Assembly: GCF_028280385.1 (NCBI RefSeq)
Contig: NZ_JANQLX010000002.1
Location: 62,001 to 126,000, forward strand
From: Allomuricauda sp.
Lineage (GTDB): Bacteria; Bacteroidota; Bacteroidia; Flavobacteriales; Flavobacteriaceae
Direction: 5' to 3'
Length of the DNA stretch: 64,000 nucleotides
The translations under genes were made by a program, and so were the position numbers. A model generated the notes under the pieces. It did no database searches. It saw only the letters and a list, made by a program, of their open reading frames with translations, and was not told the origin of the DNA. Below are positions 61,413 through 64,000 of this stretch, piece by piece (position 1 is the first letter of the stretch; every line of letters begins with the position of its first letter).

Positions 61413-61432
61413 CGGGATTAAACACAAAGCCC

Positions 61433-62659
61433 TTGGCACAGACCAATAAGCTCAAAGTATTTAACGATCCAATTTACGGTTTTATTGGAACTCCCAATGA
61501 ACTTATTTTTAAGCTGATCGCCCATCCCTATTTTCAACGGCTACGGAGAATTTCCCAAATGGGAATGTCCTATTTGGTATACCCTGGGGCCCACCATACC
61601 CGTTTTCACCATGCCTTGGGGAGTATGCACCTGATGACCAAGGCCATTCAGACCTTACGTTGGAAGAAAATCGATATTACTGAAGAAGAGGAGACCGGAT
61701 TATTGTGCGCCATCTTGTTGCACGATATTGGCCACGGACCTTTTTCGCATGCTTTGGAAGGTTTTGTCGTTGAAGGATGGCACCATGAACGCATATCATT
61801 GGAATTCATGACGGCCCTGAACAAAGAGTTCGGCGGTCAACTGGACATTGCCATTTCCATATTTAAAGGAGATTACCCCAAACCTTTTTTGAATCAATTG
61901 GTGGCAAGTCAGTTGGATATGGATAGGTTGGACTATCTAAAACGGGATAGTTTTTACTCTGGGGTTACCGAAGGTAATATCAATTCTGAACGTTTGATTT
62001 CCATGTTGAACGTAGTGGACGGAAATTTGGTGGTGGAAGAAAAGGGGATATATGCCGTGGAAAAATTTTTAATGGCCCGAAGATTTATGTACTGGCAAGT
62101 ATATCTCCACAAGACCAGTCTTTGTGCGGAACAAATGCTCATTAGAATCATGGATAGAACCAGGGAGCTGCAGCGGGCTGGTGAAAACTTATCTGGAAAT
62201 CGGACGCTATTGTTTTTCTTGGAAGGTATCGAGGCAACATCCTTTTTGCCTGATACCTTGGATAGGTTTGCACAGTTGGACGATGTGGATATCATCGCTG
62301 GCGTGAAGACCTGGCAGCATCATGAAGACCCGGTACTTTCCAGGCTGTGCAATATGTTGCTCAACCGAAAATTGTTGAACGTCAAAATAAAAAACAAGCC
62401 TATTCCGTTGGAAAGGATTGAGGAGCGGTTGTCACAGACCCAAAAGGAATGGGGACTCACCTTGGAAGAGGCCTCCCATTTTGTTTTCATGGGGGAAATA
62501 TCCAATAGGGCATATAGCGGTAACCATCAAGCCATTAGAATCCTGAAAAAGAACGGAAAGGTAACCGATGTTCTGAAAGAGTCCGACCAACTTAGTTTAA
62601 AGGCACTGTCCAAGACAGTTACAAAATTTTACGCCTGCTATCCCAAGGAAGTCGTTTAG
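61433..62659 (+). CDS. HD-domain phosphohydrolase (dGTPase/SAMHD1-like)
   Basis: Metal-dependent HD superfamily hydrolase of 408 residues. KVFNDPIYGFIGTPNELIFK at the start, the ligand-rich HHTRFHHALGSMHLM, the HD motif in LLHDIGHGPFSHALEG and SQLDMDRLDYLKRDSFYSG are the signature of the YwfO/SAMHD1-like branch that hydrolyses nucleoside triphosphates. The frame is open from GTG 61400, but the promoter box lies inside that extension, so TTG 61433 (giving the N-terminus AQTNKLKVFND after the start) is preferred. Divergent from porX; lpxD follows 23 bp later. Confidence 0.9.
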   Translation: MAQTNKLKVFNDPIYGFIGTPNELIFKLIAHPYFQRLRRISQMGMSYLVYPGAHHTRFHHALGSMHLMTKAIQTLRWKKIDITEEEETGLLCAILLHDIGHGPFSHALEGFVVEGWHHERISLEFMTALNKEFGGQLDIAISIFKGDYPKPFLNQLVASQLDMDRLDYLKRDSFYSGVTEGNINSERLISMLNVVDGNLVVEEKGIYAVEKFLMARRFMYWQVYLHKTSLCAEQMLIRIMDRTRELQRAGENLSGNRTLLFFLEGIEATSFLPDTLDRFAQLDDVDIIAGVKTWQHHEDPVLSRLCNMLLNRKLLNVKIKNKPIPLERIEERLSQTQKEWGLTLEEASHFVFMGEISNRAYSGNHQAIRILKKNGKVTDVLKESDQLSLKALSKTVTKFYACYPKEVV

Positions 62660-62682
62660 CAAATTTTGTTACTTTTGCAGAA

Positions 62683-63714
62683 ATGAAATTTACCGCTACC
62701 CAAATTGCCGGAATTTTAGAGGGAGAAGTTGAGGGCAATCCGCAAATTGCCGTTCATAAATTGTCCAAAATTGAAGAGGGGGAAAAAGGTTCCCTTACTT
62801 TTTTGGCCAATCCCAAGTATACCTCTTATATCTATTCCACCAAGGCCTCAATCACTATTGTAAACAAGGATTTTATCCCTGAACAGGATTTGTCCACCAC
62901 TTTGATCAAGGTGGACGATGCCTATAAATCCTTTTCCAAACTTTTGGAATACTACAACCAGGTGAAAAATAACAAGGTAGGCATTGAAAGCCCCTCTTTT
63001 ATTTCAGAGACCGTATCGTACGGGGAAGGGTTCTATTTGGGAGCATTTTCCTATTTGGGGGATAATGTCAAAATTGGAAAAAATGCCAAAATTTATCCCA
63101 ATGTATATATTGGCGACAACGTGACCATGGGAGACAATGTATTGGTATTTGCTGGAGCCAAGATATACTCGGAATCCATAATAGGTAACAATTGTGTAAT
63201 CCATAGTGGTGCCATCATAGGTGCTGATGGTTTTGGATTCACCCCAAATTCCAATGGGGAATACAGCAAAGTGCCCCAGACCGGAAACGTGGTTTTGGAA
63301 GACAATGTGGATGTTGGCGCAGGTACCACCATTGATCGTGCTACACTGGGATCTACCATTCTGCGCAAGGGTGTAAAACTGGACAATCAGATTCAGATTG
63401 CACACAATGTTGAAATCGGTGAGAACACTGCCATAGCCGCACAAACAGGTATCGCTGGATCTACCAAAATCGGAAAAAACTGCCTTATCGGGGGCCAAGT
63501 CGGTATTGTTGGCCATATCACCATTGGCGACCGGGTTAAGATTCAGGCCCAATCTGGTATAGGAAGAAATGTAAAGGACGATGAAGTATTACAGGGTTCG
63601 CCAGCTCTGAATTATGGCGATTACAATAAATCTTACGTACACTTTAAAAATTTGCCTAAACTGGTAAATCAAATTTCCAACTTAGAAAAAAGAATTGACG
63701 GTGAGCAAGACTAG
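62683..63714 (+). CDS. lpxD: UDP-3-O-(3-hydroxyacyl)glucosamine N-acyltransferase
   Basis: Third step of lipid A synthesis: adds the N-linked 3-hydroxyacyl chain from acyl-ACP. The N-terminal uridine-binding domain (residues 1-100; GSLTFLANPKYTSYIYSTKA) precedes the left-handed beta-helix of hexapeptide repeats (VKIGKNAKIYPNVYIGDNVT), with HSGAIIGADGFGFTPN and the catalytic histidine in QIAHNVEIGENTAIAAQTGI (about residue 239). A C-terminal helix follows. 343 residues. A TACTTTTG box lies only five bases before the ATG, so a leaderless message is possible. lpxC starts inside its 3' end. Confidence 0.95.
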   Translation: MKFTATQIAGILEGEVEGNPQIAVHKLSKIEEGEKGSLTFLANPKYTSYIYSTKASITIVNKDFIPEQDLSTTLIKVDDAYKSFSKLLEYYNQVKNNKVGIESPSFISETVSYGEGFYLGAFSYLGDNVKIGKNAKIYPNVYIGDNVTMGDNVLVFAGAKIYSESIIGNNCVIHSGAIIGADGFGFTPNSNGEYSKVPQTGNVVLEDNVDVGAGTTIDRATLGSTILRKGVKLDNQIQIAHNVEIGENTAIAAQTGIAGSTKIGKNCLIGGQVGIVGHITIGDRVKIQAQSGIGRNVKDDEVLQGSPALNYGDYNKSYVHFKNLPKLVNQISNLEKRIDGEQD

Positions 63715-64000
63715 CGTAAAGCAGCGCACTATTAAAGATAAAGTAACCCTACAAGGTGTTGGGTTGCATACCGGTGAGAACGTTTCCATGACTTTCGTTC
63801 CCGCCAGGGAAAACCATGGCTTTGCATTTAAAAGGGTAGACCTGGAAGGGGAGCCCATTATTGAGGCGGATGCCAATTATGTGGTAAACACCCAGCGTGG
63901 AACCAACTTGGAAAAGAACGGGGTCAAGATTCAAACCTCAGAGCACGTATTGGCTGCTTTGGTAGGACTCGATATTGACAACGTGCTCATTGAACTGGAT
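63701..64000 (+). CDS. lpxC: UDP-3-O-acyl-N-acetylglucosamine deacetylase (5' part, cut by window)
   Basis: Second, committed step of lipid A synthesis; zinc amidohydrolase. The start is GTG at 63701, overlapping the lpxD stop by 14 bases, and the frame stays open to the window edge (100 codons). KQRTIKDKVTLQGVGLHTGE, FKRVDLEGEPII and the first zinc histidine in SEHVLAALVGLDIDN are diagnostic. In Bacteroidota this gene usually continues into a fused fabZ dehydratase domain; that part would be outside the window. Confidence 0.93.
   Translation, partial: MSKTSVKQRTIKDKVTLQGVGLHTGENVSMTFVPARENHGFAFKRVDLEGEPIIEADANYVVNTQRGTNLEKNGVKIQTSEHVLAALVGLDIDNVLIELD

Overview
The window reads as an ordinary, gene-dense chromosomal stretch of a member of the Bacteroidota, most likely family Flavobacteriaceae (a Muricauda-like marine bacterium would fit, but the genus is inference). 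The grounds are: PorX, the regulator tied to the type IX secretion system; lipoprotein signals with an acidic run after the cysteine; a carboxypeptidase-D-like N-terminal domain on the TonB-dependent receptor; predicted lpxC start inside the end of lpxD; standalone proline dehydrogenase; and repeated promoter boxes of the type TTG-(16 to 21)-TAnnTTTG, with almost no Shine-Dalgarno sequences. I see no rRNA, tRNA, CRISPR array, insertion sequence, integrase or phage gene.

Layout. 1-468: non-coding heptad repeats downstream of uvrA. 469-8318: uvrA, an ECF sigma factor and a 47-aa ORF, a cysteine-free endonuclease III, a peroxiredoxin, a conserved protein of unknown function and a PhnP-like hydrolase. 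8315-12488: a minus-strand operon with overlapping genes (BatA/vWA protein, degenerate dihydroorotase, DUF4870-like membrane protein, esterase). 12581-18825: glycosyltransferase and a set of exported or secreted proteins (PD40, SGNH hydrolase, S10 carboxypeptidase) with a CAT-family acetyltransferase. 18955-24260: sugar-type oxidoreductase, L-glyceraldehyde-3-phosphate reductase homologue, LolD-like ATPase, MsrA and FolE.

24280-37169 is the least routine part. A tight six-gene minus-strand run encodes an ABC ATPase, two DUF3526 permeases, a DUF5916 surface protein, a Tat-exported alanine-racemase homologue with altered active-site residues, and an exported hydrolase. Just upstream lie a lipoprotein, a TonB-dependent receptor with a histidine cluster and a small histidine-rich membrane protein, which look like a metal-uptake set. 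37239-42659 holds DUF937, serA-serC, an acyl-CoA reductase divergent from a ferredoxin, an arginase-family hydrolase and a 42-aa membrane peptide. 42717-44217 is ychF enclosed by two long heptad-repeat tracts. 44421-48932 is topoisomerase IV (parE-parC). 48996-59254 mixes a fatty-acid hydroxylase, TerC, regulators, M14 peptidase, DinB, aroB, proline and alanine dehydrogenases. 59301-59399 is a strongly structured non-coding stretch. 59429-64000 is tsaE-porX, divergent from an HD phosphohydrolase, then lpxD and the start of lpxC (cut by the window edge).

The most unusual signal is a family of degenerate tandem repeats with a strict 7-bp period in four intergenic regions (92-468, 38954-39023, 42717-42961, 44071-44217). 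The words drift along each tract while the 7-bp phase holds, and some words recur between tracts in both orientations. No function is known to me. All calls were made by eye from the sequence; family names rest on recognised motifs, not on database searches.
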